From Cupriavidus pauculus (GTDB lineage Bacteria > Pseudomonadota > Gammaproteobacteria > Burkholderiales > Burkholderiaceae), in contig NZ_PJRP01000009.1 in assembly GCF_002858765.1 (NCBI RefSeq), forward strand, positions 218,974 to 282,973: a stretch of 64,000 bases of DNA, written 5' to 3'. Shown here piece by piece: positions 1 to 8,539 of the stretch. A program made the translations under genes and the position numbers. Under the pieces are notes generated by a model. It made no database searches. It saw nothing but the letters and a program-made list of their open reading frames with translations, and was not told the DNA's origin. Positions within the stretch are counted from its first letter, which is position 1. Every line of letters begins with the position of its first letter.

Positions 1-257
1 ACCTTTTCCAGCACGTCGCGTTCCCAGCCGCCACCGGCGCCGCCCACTGGCGCGGCAGCGTTGCCGGCCATGCGCGCGCGGCGTTCGTCGGCCTCGCGGC
101 GGGCGGCATCGTCGCCGGCCTTCAGGTCGCGCTCCAGCGGATAGTCCGCCTGCTGCGCCGTTTCCAGCGTCTCGCTGCTGCCGGGAGCGTGCTCGTCAGG
201 ACGCTGCTCTGGTTGACCCGGTTGTTCGGATGATGGCGGTTTTTGCTGTTCTGTCAT
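1..257 (-). CDS. sppA: S49 family signal-peptide peptidase, N-terminal part
   Basis: The gene runs off the left edge, so only about 85 N-terminal residues are visible. They start MTEQQKPPSSEQPGQPEQRP and are polar and rich in Gln, Pro and Glu. A Gly/Ala stretch and then a WERDVLEKV segment follow, typical of the cytoplasmic tail that precedes the membrane anchor in Burkholderiales S49 peptidases. No catalytic residue lies inside the window. The call rests on this N-terminal style and on the neighbours: sppA, Rieske protein, HAD phosphatase and rluC form a recognised Burkholderiales gene order. The family cleaves leftover signal peptides in the inner membrane. The Rieske gene starts 40 bases upstream on the same strand, so they are probably co-transcribed. 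Confidence 0.6.
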   Translation of the reverse strand, partial: MTEQQKPPSSEQPGQPEQRPDEHAPGSSETLETAQQADYPLERDLKAGDDAARREADERRARMAGNAAAPVGGAGGGWERDVLEK

Positions 258-296
258 GCAGATGGACTCAGGCGTCAAACGAAGACCCGGCTCCGC

Positions 297-680
297 TCAG
301 TTGGCGTCGGGCGCAAAAAAAGGGGCTTCGGGCTGCCAGAAGACAGCACCTTCACGTTCCTCGATGTGGAGCTTGGCAAGCGCGGCGCCCCGACAAGGGC
401 CGCCCACGCACAGACCGGTGTCTGGCGCGTAGGTCGCGCCATGTGTCGCGCACATCAAGTATAGGCCTGCACTATCGAAAAACTGCCCTTCCTGCCAGTC
501 GAGCTCCATGGGCACATGGGCGCACTGGTTCAGGTAGCCATAGGCCACGCCGTCGTAGCGGATCGCAAACGCGCCGATGTCGCGCGAAGCCATGCGGACG
601 GTAAAACGCACCCCCGCCCCGCCATCGACCAGATCGACGGCTGCGCAGAGGCGGCGTGGTGCCAGGCTGTCGTCAGGCAT
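297..680 (-). CDS. Rieske [2Fe-2S] domain protein
   Basis: A 127-residue soluble protein that is almost entirely a Rieske fold. The cluster ligands are visible as C53-A-H55 and C77-A-T-H80, followed by the GxxYxxxTGxCxxGPC loop (residues 81-96). It has no membrane helix and no oxygenase catalytic domain, so it is a stand-alone ferredoxin-like protein that probably passes electrons or senses redox state. Its partner cannot be named from the sequence. The start chosen is the ATG that overlaps the last 8 bases of the upstream HAD phosphatase gene, which suggests translational coupling. A longer in-frame extension exists, but it reads through the HAD gene in another frame and is not protein-like. 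Confidence 0.85.
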   Translation of the reverse strand: MPDDSLAPRRLCAAVDLVDGGAGVRFTVRMASRDIGAFAIRYDGVAYGYLNQCAHVPMELDWQEGQFFDSAGLYLMCATHGATYAPDTGLCVGGPCRGAALAKLHIEEREGAVFWQPEAPFFAPDAN

Positions 681-1332
681 GGTCAAGCAGCCATTGCTGC
701 AGATCGGCGATCGACGTGGCGCAATGCACGGGCGACATCGCGCGGAGCGAATCGGCCGGATGTGCGCCATAGCACACGCCCAGGCCCTGCGCGCCGGCGT
801 TGATGGCCATCTGCAGATCGTGCGTGGTGTCGCCAACCATGACCGTGCGGCCGATGTCCTGGCCCAGCTCGCGCGTGAGCTCATGCAGCATGGCCGGGTG
901 CGGCTTCGAGAATGTCTCGTCCGCGCAACGCGTGGCATCGAACAGCTTGCCCAGACCGGTGCTGGCCAGCGCACGCTCAAGCCCCACGCGGGTCTTGCCG
1001 GTGGCCACGCCCAGGAAATAGTGCTCGGCGTGCAGCGCCTCGAGCATCTCGCGCACACCCGGGAACAACACCAGATCCGCGTCGCGGGTCAGGAAGTGAT
1101 AGCGATAGCGCTCGGCCAGACGCGGGTAATCGGCCGGATCGAGCGTCGGTACGGCATAGGACAGCGCGTCCTTGAGGCCCAGCCCGATCACGTGGCTGGC
1201 GGCGCTGTCGTTGGGCACGGGCAAGCCCAGGTCGCGGCTGGCCAGTTGAATGCACTTGGCGATGGTAGGCGTGGAATCCATCAGGGTTCCATCCCAGTCG
1301 AAAACGATCAGGTCAAAGCGCTGCCTGGCCAT
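673..1332 (-). CDS. HAD-superfamily hydrolase, phosphoglycolate phosphatase-like
   Basis: 219 residues with the HAD motifs in order. Motif I is FDWDGTLMDS, with the nucleophile Asp12 and the acid/base Asp14. A Thr sits in the GVATGKTR motif II region, a Lys in SKPHPAML (motif III), and the acidic pair in VMVGDTTHD (motif IV). The length and helical cap fit the Gph/PGP-type subfamily IA, which removes phosphate from small metabolites such as 2-phosphoglycolate. The exact substrate cannot be read from the sequence. In Burkholderiales this gene habitually follows rluC, and the 61-base gap to rluC and the 8-base overlap with the Rieske gene suggest one operon. Confidence 0.85.
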   Translation of the reverse strand: MARQRFDLIVFDWDGTLMDSTPTIAKCIQLASRDLGLPVPNDSAASHVIGLGLKDALSYAVPTLDPADYPRLAERYRYHFLTRDADLVLFPGVREMLEALHAEHYFLGVATGKTRVGLERALASTGLGKLFDATRCADETFSKPHPAMLHELTRELGQDIGRTVMVGDTTHDLQMAINAGAQGLGVCYGAHPADSLRAMSPVHCATSIADLQQWLLDHA

Positions 1333-1393
1333 TGCGGTCCTTGGTCGATACGGAAAGTGTTGCAGATATGGATTGCGGCGCGTGCGCCAGTCC

Positions 1394-2395
1394 TCACGAG
1401 GCGTCGCCGATCTGGGTCAATTGTTGCAAAAAATCGACACATTCGGGAGGCAGCGGCGCAGACACAGTGATTGGCTCGCCGGTATTCGGATGGATGAACG
1501 TCAGTTTGTGGGCGTGCAGGAACATCCGTTTGATGCCGGGCTTCGCGCCACTGCGGGAAAGCGCCTTATTGAGCGCAAAGTCGCCGTACTTCTCGTCGCC
1601 GATGATCGGGAAACCCGTCGACTGCAGATGTACGCGGATCTGGTGCGTACGCCCGGTCTTCAGTTCGGCTTCCAGCAGCGTGAACCCCTCGAACGCCTTC
1701 ACGCGGTTGAAGACCGTGTGCGACGCCAGACCGCCCTCGGCTTGCACGCGCACGCGCCGCTCGCCATCCGGCGTGCTGTACTTATATAGAGGCAGCTTCA
1801 CGTGCTGGCGCGCATTCGGAAATTCACCCACCACGCAGGCGAAGTAGCGCTTGTCCATGTCGCTTCCGCGAATCTGCTCATGTAGGTGCACCAGCGCCGA
1901 CCGCTTCTTGGCCAGCACCAGGATGCCGGAGGTTTCGCGGTCCAGCCGATGCACCAGCTCCAGAAACTTGGCCTCGGGCCGCGCGCGGCGCAATTGTTCG
2001 ATCACGCCAAACGCCACCCCTGACCCGCCATGCACGGCCACGCCGGCCGGCTTGTCGATCACCAGCAGGTGGGTGTCCTCGAACAAAACCGGAAATTCGC
2101 CGGCCGGCACGAAAGTGCCCTCCGATGCCTTTTCAGCCACGCGCATCGGCGGGATTCGCACGACATCGCCCAGCTTCAGCCGGTAAGTTGCATCGATCCG
2201 CCCTTTGTTGACGCGCACCTCACCCGAGCGCAGAACCCGGTAGATGTGGCTCTTGGGCACCCCCTTGGCGACCTTCAACAGGTAGTTGTCGATGCGCTGA
2301 CCTTCGGCGCTCTCGTCAATCGTGACATACGCCACCTGGAGGCCGCTGGTGCGGGAGCGCGGCTCCGTTTCAATTTGATGGCGTAACTCATTCAT
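1394..2395 (-). CDS. rluC: 23S rRNA pseudouridine synthase RluC
   Basis: 333 residues. An S4 RNA-binding domain covers about residues 33-80 (RIDNYLLKVAKGVPKSHIYR). The pseudouridine synthase catalytic domain follows, with HRLDRETSG at residues 149-157 and catalytic Asp152. The family isomerises uridines 955, 2504 and 2580 of 23S rRNA (E. coli numbering). The start is set at MNELRHQ, where the homologous sequence begins; an upstream ATG would add 11 residues but overlaps the promoter-like region. The gene is divergent from rne, as in E. coli. A perfect TATAAT for the opposite strand lies only seven bases from this start codon, so the two genes share a tightly packed control region. Confidence 0.93.
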   Translation of the reverse strand: MNELRHQIETEPRSRTSGLQVAYVTIDESAEGQRIDNYLLKVAKGVPKSHIYRVLRSGEVRVNKGRIDATYRLKLGDVVRIPPMRVAEKASEGTFVPAGEFPVLFEDTHLLVIDKPAGVAVHGGSGVAFGVIEQLRRARPEAKFLELVHRLDRETSGILVLAKKRSALVHLHEQIRGSDMDKRYFACVVGEFPNARQHVKLPLYKYSTPDGERRVRVQAEGGLASHTVFNRVKAFEGFTLLEAELKTGRTHQIRVHLQSTGFPIIGDEKYGDFALNKALSRSGAKPGIKRMFLHAHKLTFIHPNTGEPITVSAPLPPECVDFLQQLTQIGDAS

Positions 2396-3381
2396 TTTCA
2401 ATATAATTTCCCGGCCGTACCCGGCCAAATGCCGGGAATGTGCGACCTGTGTAAGCGATGTTTGGCGCGAACTCCAACCGGAATGCCTGCCATTTGCGGC
2501 AAACCGGAACGGAACATGCAGGGCATCCAGGCAGTTGTCTTGGGTAGTCCCACCAGTATCCGCGCGAGATCTCGCATTTTACACTTCGGGTTGCCGCCAG
2601 CCCGGCCCGTCTCCCGCATGTTGCGTACCCCGCAGGCGCCAGACAGGCAAATGGTGGCAATCAGCAGCACGCACGCGCCGCGCCGGCGCGCAGGAAGTCG
2701 CCCAGAGGCGGCTTCGGCAATCAGCCGGCCGACACGTGGAAACAGAGTGTTCAGGTAGAAAAGAATTCAATGTGGATGCCAGTGAAGGGCATCCGCATCG
2801 GTGAGAGAAGACCGCCCGCACCGGGAACCGGTGCCGGCCCGGCAGGTGACACCCTGCCAACCGACCTGCAGTACCCGCCGCGACTTGCCGATGGTCGTCG
2901 TAGTTCGACGATCCGGCAGCGGCGCCCGAGCGCAGAACGCGAAGAACCAGCGGCGCGCCCGCCAGCGGACAGGTCGGTTTGGCAATGGCATGCAACTGCT
3001 GCGTCCGGATGACTTGCTCTTTGACGCGTCCTGGCCATCCCGGCCCGGCTGCGATGGGCAGCGTTGCCCGTGCCGATGGCACGGCCGACATGCCGCCCTC
3101 GCCCCCGGCCCGCCGGCATCCGCCAGATATCGCTGCACCAGGAGCAAGGCCCATTTGCCCTCTCCCGACCCAGCAGCGGATCGCCCGCAGACTTTTTGCG
3201 GATGACGGGACGCCGACACCCTCTCCTTTCACCCGCGCCCAGCCGGCCGCATAGCAACGCGTCGGCAACTCCGGCAATTCTCCCGCCCTCGCTCTCTTTC
3301 CTCGCGTGCTCCCTGGACCGTCGCGGGCATGACCCACTCATGACCCATTGGGCTCCCGCGACACTGGAGTGAGGTATTGCG
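2396..3381. other. 986-bp rluC/rne divergent intergenic region, probable long rne 5' leader
   Basis: No convincing gene. Several open frames cross it on both strands, but their products are low-complexity Arg/Ala/Gly/Pro chains without recognisable domains. Next to rluC, on the plus strand, is a perfect TATAAT (2402-2407). It is followed at once by a GC-rich stem TTCCCGGC (2408-2415)/GCCGGGAA (2431-2438), with an alternative inner stem CCCGGC/GCCGGG (2420-2425/2431-2436). If transcription starts just downstream, the rne leader would be close to 1 kb. The region ends with an SD-like GGAGTGAGG just before the rne ATG. In E. coli the rne leader is the target of RNase E autoregulation; the same role here is inference. 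Confidence 0.6.
2402..2407 (+). promoter_or_regulatory. Candidate rne promoter -10 element
   Basis: A perfect TATAAT faces rne. No good -35 lies at 16-18 bases; TTGATG at 2375-2380 is 21 bases away, so the -35 is weak or the element acts differently. The placement inside the rluC start region matches the divergent layout known for rluC/rne. Inferred only from consensus. Confidence 0.4.
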
Positions 3382-6300
3382 ATGAAACGCATGCTGTTTA
3401 ACGCGACGCAACAGGAGGAGTTGCGCGTCGCGATCGTCGATGGCCAGAAACTGATCGACATCGACATCGAAACTGCCGGGCGCGAACAGCGCAAGGGCAA
3501 CATCTACAAGGGTGTCATTACCCGTATCGAGCCGTCGCTGGAGGCCTGCTTCGTCAACTACGGCGAAGAGCGCCACGGCTTCCTGCCGTTCAAGGAAGTG
3601 GCCCGAGCCTTCTTCAAGGACGGCGTGGACGTGCGCAACGCGCGCATCCAGGACGCCCTGCATGAAGGCCAGGAACTGATCGTCCAGGTCGAAAAGGAAG
3701 AGCGCGGCAACAAGGGCGCCGCCCTGACCACGTTCATCTCGCTGGCCGGCCGCTACCTGGTTCTGATGCCGAACAACCCGCGCGGCGGCGGCGTGTCGCG
3801 CCGCATCGAGGGCGAGGACCGCCAGGAACTGCGCGAGACGATGGGGCAGCTGCAGGTGCCGGAAGGCATGAGCATCATCGCCCGCACCGCCGGCATCGGC
3901 CGTGCCGCCGAGGAACTGCAGTGGGACCTGAACTACCTGCTGCAACTGTGGAAGGCCATCGACGGCGCCGCCGGCGACAACAAGGCCCCGCTGCTGATCT
4001 ATCTGGAATCGAGCCTGGTGATCCGCGCCATCCGCGATTACTTCCAGCCCGATATCGGCGAGATCCTGATCGATACCGACGAGATCTACGAGCAGGCCCG
4101 CGCCTTCATGAGCGTGGTCATGCCCGACAACATGAGTCGCGTGAAGAAGTACCGCGACGACGTGCCGCTCTTCTCGCGTTTCCAGATCGAGCACCAGATC
4201 GAATCGGCGTACTCGCGCATGGTGATGCTGCCGTCGGGCGGTGCCATCGTGATCGACCATACCGAAGCCCTCGTGTCGGTTGACGTGAACTCGGCCCGCG
4301 CCACCAAGGGTGCGGACATCGAGGAAACCGCGCTGCGCACGAACCTGGAAGCCGCCGACGAAATCGCCCGCCAGCTGCGCCTGCGCGACCTGGGCGGCCT
4401 GATCGTGATCGACTTCATCGACATGGAGTCCGGCAAGGCCCAGAAGGACGTGGAAACGCGCCTCAAGGACGCGCTGCGCCACGACCGTGCCCGCGTGCAG
4501 ATGGGCAAGATCAGCCGTTTCGGCCTGATGGAGCTGTCGCGCCAGCGCCTGCGTCCGTCGCTGTCGGAAGGCTCGCACATCACCTGCCCGCGCTGCAATG
4601 GAACAGGTCATATCCGCGATACCGAATCGTCCGCCCTGCAGGTGCTGCGCATCATTCAGGAAGAGGCGATGAAGGAAAACACGGCCGCCATCCACTGCCA
4701 AGTACCGGTGGAAGTGGCCGCTTTCCTGTTGAACGAAAAGCGTCAGGACATCAACTTGATCGAACTGCGCTTCAAGGTCAATGTGCTGCTGATTCCGAAC
4801 AAGCATCTGGAAACGCCGCACTACAAGCTGGAGCGTCTGCGTCACGACGACCCGCGCCTGGAAGAATCGACCGCCAGCTACCGCATGGCCGAGGCCGCCG
4901 CGAAGGAACTGGAAGCCGACACCAGCTACAGCAGCCGCAAGAAGGAAGACGCGCGCCCGCGCCAGGAAGCGGCCGTCAAGGGCATCACGCCCGACGCGCC
5001 CGCACCGGTATCGGTGCCGCGCGCCGAGCGCGCGCCCAAGCCGGACGCCACTTCGGCCGCACGTCCCACGCCGGCTACCCAGCCGGTGGCCAGCGGCGGT
5101 TTCGTTGCCTGGCTGAAGGGCCTGTTCGGCGCCAAGCCGGCACCGGCGCCCGTGGCCGAGCCGGCCAAGCCGGCCGCCGAAGCCCGCGGCGAAGGCCGCC
5201 AGGGTCGTGGCCAACGTGGTGAACGCGGCGAGCGCGGTGACCGTGGCGAGCGTGGCGAGCGTGGCGAAGGCCGCCAGGGTCGCGGCGAACAGCGCGGTGA
5301 GCGTGGCGAACGTGGCGAACGCGGTGACCGTCAGGGTCGTGGCCAGCGCGGCGAGCGCACGGAACGCGCCGAGACACAACGTGGCGAGGCACGCGAACAA
5401 CGCGAACCGCGTGAACAACGCGAGCCGCGCGGCGAACGCCAGCCCCGTGGCGACCGTCAGCCGCGCGAAGCCCAGCAAGCCACGCCGGCGATTGCCCAGG
5501 GCGAGCGTACCGAAGCGCGTCGTGAACGCAACCAGGAACGCCGCGAGCGTCAACGCGAACGCCAGCGCGAGCGCGCCGATTCGCGCGAGACCGAGGACAC
5601 CCTGAACGTCGAAGGCACGGCACCGCAATCGGCATTCGAGGCAGCCCAGGCTGCACCGGCGGTTTTGGCCGCCGTGGATGTGCCGGAAGATGCCCTGGGC
5701 GCCGAAGCCGCGACGGAAGCCGGTGACGGCGAAGAACGCCGCCGCCGCAATCGTCGTGGCCGCAACCGCTACCGCCGCGAGCGCGAGGACGGCACCAGCC
5801 TCGAAGTCAATGAAGGCAACCTGGCCGAAGTCAGCGCCGGCGTGACCGAATCCGAAGAGGAATCGGCATCGGTGACGACCCAGTCGACCCAGCCTGTCGC
5901 CGAACCGGCCGCCCCGGCGCCGGTGGTGCAAGCCGCCGCGCCGGTGGAAGCCGCGCCAGTGGTCCGCGAACCGGCCGCTCCGATGGCGCCGGTGGCACCG
6001 GTGCAGTACGCCGAGCCCGTCAAGCCGGCCCCGGCCGCTGAACCGGTGTTCGCCGCCGTAGCCGAGCCGCAACCGGCACCCGTCGTGACGCCCGCCCCGG
6101 CTTATCAGGCTATCGAAACCGCGGCTGTTGAAGCCCCGGCCCCGATCGCCACCGCCCCGGTGGTGCCCGAGCCCGTCGCCGCGACCCCGGAAGTGACCCC
6201 GGCACCGGTTCCCGCCGCGGAAGCCCCGGCCCCGGTCGCCGTCGCGCCCGCCGTGACCGCCCCGGCTCCGGCAAGCACGAGCGCCCCGGCCCTGGAGTCG

Positions 6301-6498
6301 ATGCTGGCTACCGCTGGTCTGGAATGGGTACGCACCGACAGCGCCAAGCTCGCCGCAGCGCAGGAAGCCGCCGCGCACATCGCGCCGACGGCACGCGTAC
6401 CGCGCGAGCGCAAGCCGCTGCCGCCGCTGCCGGAAGGCCCGATGGTCCTCGTTGAAACGGGCGGCCAGCAACACGACGCGGCACAGCAGCAGCAATAA
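3382..6498 (+). CDS. rne: Ribonuclease E
   Basis: 1038 residues. The N-terminal half is the conserved catalytic part. It begins [20 protein letters not shown], an S1 RNA-binding domain lies at about 35-120, and the DNase I-like region contains [13 protein letters not shown] with the metal-binding Asp. The Zn-link is C402-P-R-C405, close to the E. coli positions. The endonuclease cuts AU-rich single-stranded RNA in rRNA and tRNA processing and in mRNA decay, and scaffolds the degradosome. The C-terminal half (from about residue 520) is disordered. It has a short helix [13 protein letters not shown] near residue 570 that looks like a membrane-targeting amphipathic segment, then an Arg/Gly/Glu repeat tract (about 600-730) and a long Ala/Pro/Val linker (about 840-970). 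It is followed by a strong terminator. Confidence 0.97.
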   Translation: MKRMLFNATQQEELRVAIVDGQKLIDIDIETAGREQRKGNIYKGVITRIEPSLEACFVNYGEERHGFLPFKEVARAFFKDGVDVRNARIQDALHEGQELIVQVEKEERGNKGAALTTFISLAGRYLVLMPNNPRGGGVSRRIEGEDRQELRETMGQLQVPEGMSIIARTAGIGRAAEELQWDLNYLLQLWKAIDGAAGDNKAPLLIYLESSLVIRAIRDYFQPDIGEILIDTDEIYEQARAFMSVVMPDNMSRVKKYRDDVPLFSRFQIEHQIESAYSRMVMLPSGGAIVIDHTEALVSVDVNSARATKGADIEETALRTNLEAADEIARQLRLRDLGGLIVIDFIDMESGKAQKDVETRLKDALRHDRARVQMGKISRFGLMELSRQRLRPSLSEGSHITCPRCNGTGHIRDTESSALQVLRIIQEEAMKENTAAIHCQVPVEVAAFLLNEKRQDINLIELRFKVNVLLIPNKHLETPHYKLERLRHDDPRLEESTASYRMAEAAAKELEADTSYSSRKKEDARPRQEAAVKGITPDAPAPVSVPRAERAPKPDATSAARPTPATQPVASGGFVAWLKGLFGAKPAPAPVAEPAKPAAEARGEGRQGRGQRGERGERGDRGERGERGEGRQGRGEQRGERGERGERGDRQGRGQRGERTERAETQRGEAREQREPREQREPRGERQPRGDRQPREAQQATPAIAQGERTEARRERNQERRERQRERQRERADSRETEDTLNVEGTAPQSAFEAAQAAPAVLAAVDVPEDALGAEAATEAGDGEERRRRNRRGRNRYRREREDGTSLEVNEGNLAEVSAGVTESEEESASVTTQSTQPVAEPAAPAPVVQAAAPVEAAPVVREPAAPMAPVAPVQYAEPVKPAPAAEPVFAAVAEPQPAPVVTPAPAYQAIETAAVEAPAPIATAPVVPEPVAATPEVTPAPVPAAEAPAPVAVAPAVTAPAPASTSAPALESMLATAGLEWVRTDSAKLAAAQEAAAHIAPTARVPRERKPLPPLPEGPMVLVETGGQQHDAAQQQQ
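5188..5580 (+). repeat. Arg/Gly/Glu-rich degenerate tandem repeat inside rne
   Basis: The DNA repeats units close to GGCGAACGTGGCGAG with CGTGGCCAG and CGTGACCGT variants, encoding [18 protein letters not shown] and REQREPRGE blocks. It lies in the disordered RNase E C-terminal half, where Arg-rich RNA-binding segments are normal. The near-identical units make copy number prone to change between strains. Confidence 0.75.
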
Positions 6499-6535
6499 GG
6501 CGGCATCAGGCCGCTGCAGGCTGAAGCAACAGGAA

Positions 6536-6561
6536 GGGACGGCAACCGCCGTCCCTTTTTT
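6536..6561 (+). terminator. Rho-independent terminator of rne
   Basis: GGGACGGC (6536-6543) and GCCGTCCC (6548-6555) form a perfect 8-bp stem around the loop AACC, followed by six T. It starts 37 bases after the rne stop. Confidence 0.9.
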
Positions 6562-6749
6562 CATTTGGGCGCCTGTGTCGTCAACGTGACTTGGCACAAA
6601 CCCGCCAGCTGTACTGCCGTTCGCCGCCATAAACTGTGCTTCTGTCACGACAGTGTTGCGCGCGGCGGGAAGCCGCCCTCGGCTAGAATGGCAGGCAGAA
6701 CGGCCACCCGGGCGCCCTCCGCACCGGTCAGCCGCGGCCCCACTCTGCC

Positions 6750-7874
6750 ATGACCGATACTGTCATTCCGATTCTTGACCTGCGCGACCATCGATACCGA
6801 TCGATGGTGCCGAGCATTCCGTCGCGCCTGCTGGCGCCGACCGGGCTCGTGGCCGACACCCGGGGCCGGCCCCTGCACGACCTGCGCATCTCCGTCACCG
6901 ATCGCTGCAACTTCCGCTGCGTCTACTGCATGCCGAAGGAAGTGTTCGACAAGGACTACACGTTCCTGCCCCATTCCGAGCTGCTGAGTTTCGAGGAAAT
7001 CGAGCGGGTGGCGCGCCTGTTCGTGGCCCAGGGTGTCGAGAAGATCCGGCTGACGGGGGGCGAGCCGCTGCTGCGCAAGAACATCGAGCGCCTGGTGGAA
7101 ATGCTGGCGCGCATCGAAACGGCATCCGGCAAGCCGCTGGACCTGACGCTGACCACCAATGCATCGCTGCTGGCCCGCAAGGCGCAATCGCTGCGCGACG
7201 CCGGCCTGACGCGCGTGACGGTCAGCCTGGACGCCATCGACGATGTCACGTTCCGCAAGATGAACGACGTGGATTTTGCCGTGCGCGATGTGCTGCACGG
7301 CATCGAAGTCGCGCAGGCCATCGGCCTGGCGCCAATCAAGGTCAACATGGTGGTGAAGCGCGGCACCAACGACCAGGAAATCGTGCCGATGGCACGTCAC
7401 TTCCGCAACAGCGGCATCATTGTCCGTTTCATCGAGTTCATGGATGTCGGCGCCAGCAACCACTGGCAGATGGACGAGGTGCTGTCGTCGGCAGATGTCG
7501 TGCGCCGTATCGACGAGGCGTTCCCGCTGGAAGCCGTGCAGGCCAACTACTCCGGCGAAACCGCCGAGCGCTGGCGCTACCGCGACGGCGGCGGCGAAAT
7601 CGGCGTGATTTCCAGCGTGACGCACGCCTTCTGCGGCGATTGCAGCCGCGTCCGCCTGTCGACGGAAGGGCGGCTCTACCTGTGCCTGTTTGCCACGGAA
7701 GGGTACGACCTGCGCGCGCTGCTGCGCGGCGGGCACAGCGACCTGGAGGTCGGCAACGCCATCGCCCAGGTATGGCAGGCGCGCACCGACAACTATTCCG
7801 AGCAGCGCAGTGATCCTGCCGTACGCGCCGCGCGCGCCGAGAGCAAGATCGAAATGTCGTATATCGGCGGCTGA
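6750..7874 (+). CDS. moaA: GTP 3',8-cyclase MoaA
   Basis: 374 residues. A radical SAM enzyme that, with MoaC, turns GTP into cyclic pyranopterin phosphate, the first step of molybdenum cofactor synthesis. The SAM-binding [4Fe-4S] motif is C53-x3-C57-x2-C60 ([13 protein letters not shown]). The second cluster has C295-x2-C298-x13-C312 ([10 protein letters not shown]). The [11 protein letters not shown] motif is present, and the chain ends in the Gly-Gly tail (SYIGG) needed for activity. The N-terminus carries about 40 residues before the core, usual in this group. Its stop overlaps the mobA start by one base (TGATG). A -10-like TAGAAT lies at 6684-6689, and a CTGTC-AC-GACAG inverted repeat is just upstream at 6642-6653. 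Confidence 0.96.
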   Translation: MTDTVIPILDLRDHRYRSMVPSIPSRLLAPTGLVADTRGRPLHDLRISVTDRCNFRCVYCMPKEVFDKDYTFLPHSELLSFEEIERVARLFVAQGVEKIRLTGGEPLLRKNIERLVEMLARIETASGKPLDLTLTTNASLLARKAQSLRDAGLTRVTVSLDAIDDVTFRKMNDVDFAVRDVLHGIEVAQAIGLAPIKVNMVVKRGTNDQEIVPMARHFRNSGIIVRFIEFMDVGASNHWQMDEVLSSADVVRRIDEAFPLEAVQANYSGETAERWRYRDGGGEIGVISSVTHAFCGDCSRVRLSTEGRLYLCLFATEGYDLRALLRGGHSDLEVGNAIAQVWQARTDNYSEQRSDPAVRAARAESKIEMSYIGG

Positions 7875-8485
7875 TGATTGCGCGCGACGACATCACGGGC
7901 CTGATCCTGGCCGGCGGCCGCGGCAGCCGGATGGGCGGCACCGACAAAGGCCTGCAGCCGTTCCATGGCACGCCGATGGTGCAGCACACGCTGCAGCGCC
8001 TAGCCCCGCAGACCGGGCCGCTGCTGATCAACGCCAACCGCAACGCTGACCGGTACGCCAGCTTCGGTGTGCCGGTGATCGCCGACACCATCGCGGATTT
8101 CGCTGGACCGCTGGCGGGCATGCTGGCCGGACTGGCGCAGTGCCAGACACCGTGGCTGGTCACCGCCCCCTGCGATACCCCCTTCCTGCCGACCGATCTG
8201 GTGGCCCGCCTGGCCCAAGGTATCGAGGACGAACGCGCCGACATCGCCGTGCCGGTGACTGTGGACGCCGACGGCCGCCGACGCTTGCAGCCCGTGTTCT
8301 GCCTGATGCCGGTCACGGCCGCTGCCGGGCTGCGCGCTTACATGGACGCCGGCAACCGCAAGATCGAGAACTGGGTCACAGGCCAGCGGCTGGCGCAGGT
8401 CGTGTTCGACGACGCCCGGGCGTTTGCGAACATCAATACGCTGGATGAGCTTCGCGAGCACGAAACCGCCGGACGATCCGGCTAG
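7874..8485 (+). CDS. mobA: Molybdenum cofactor guanylyltransferase MobA
   Basis: 203 residues. Transfers GMP from GTP to Mo-molybdopterin to form the guanine dinucleotide cofactor. The nucleotide-binding loop LAGGRGSRMGGTDKG is at residues 12-26, and the PCDTPFLP motif near residue 98 carries the metal-binding Asp. Length is normal for the family. The start codon shares its A with the moaA stop (TGATG), a clear sign of translational coupling, and moeA follows after 54 bases, so moaA-mobA-moeA is one operon. Confidence 0.95.
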   Translation: MIARDDITGLILAGGRGSRMGGTDKGLQPFHGTPMVQHTLQRLAPQTGPLLINANRNADRYASFGVPVIADTIADFAGPLAGMLAGLAQCQTPWLVTAPCDTPFLPTDLVARLAQGIEDERADIAVPVTVDADGRRRLQPVFCLMPVTAAAGLRAYMDAGNRKIENWVTGQRLAQVVFDDARAFANINTLDELREHETAGRSG

Positions 8486-8539
8486 ACTCTCACTCAAATC
8501 CCTTCATCGCCGACGCGTGCGCGTGTCACGACCCAGACC

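Noticed and set aside
2579..3337. 252-codon minus-strand frame in the rluC/rne gap
   Set aside because: Composition is that of random GC-rich DNA (Arg, Gly, Ala, Pro, scattered Cys), with no domain or ribosome-binding site. The rne leader is a better explanation.
5188..5580. CRISPR-like or mobile repeat array
   Set aside because: The repeats are in frame within the RNase E C-terminal tail, lack spacers and encode RGE/RGD units.
3229..6648. 1139-codon open frame antisense to rne
   Set aside because: It mirrors the codon bias of rne (GC-rich third positions). The product is a low-complexity Arg/Gly/Ala/Phe chain, and it crosses the rne terminator and promoter region.
6562..6749. Molybdenum cofactor riboswitch before moaA
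   Set aside because: The leader predicted from the TAGAAT is only about 50 bases and lacks the multi-stem architecture expected of that RNA.
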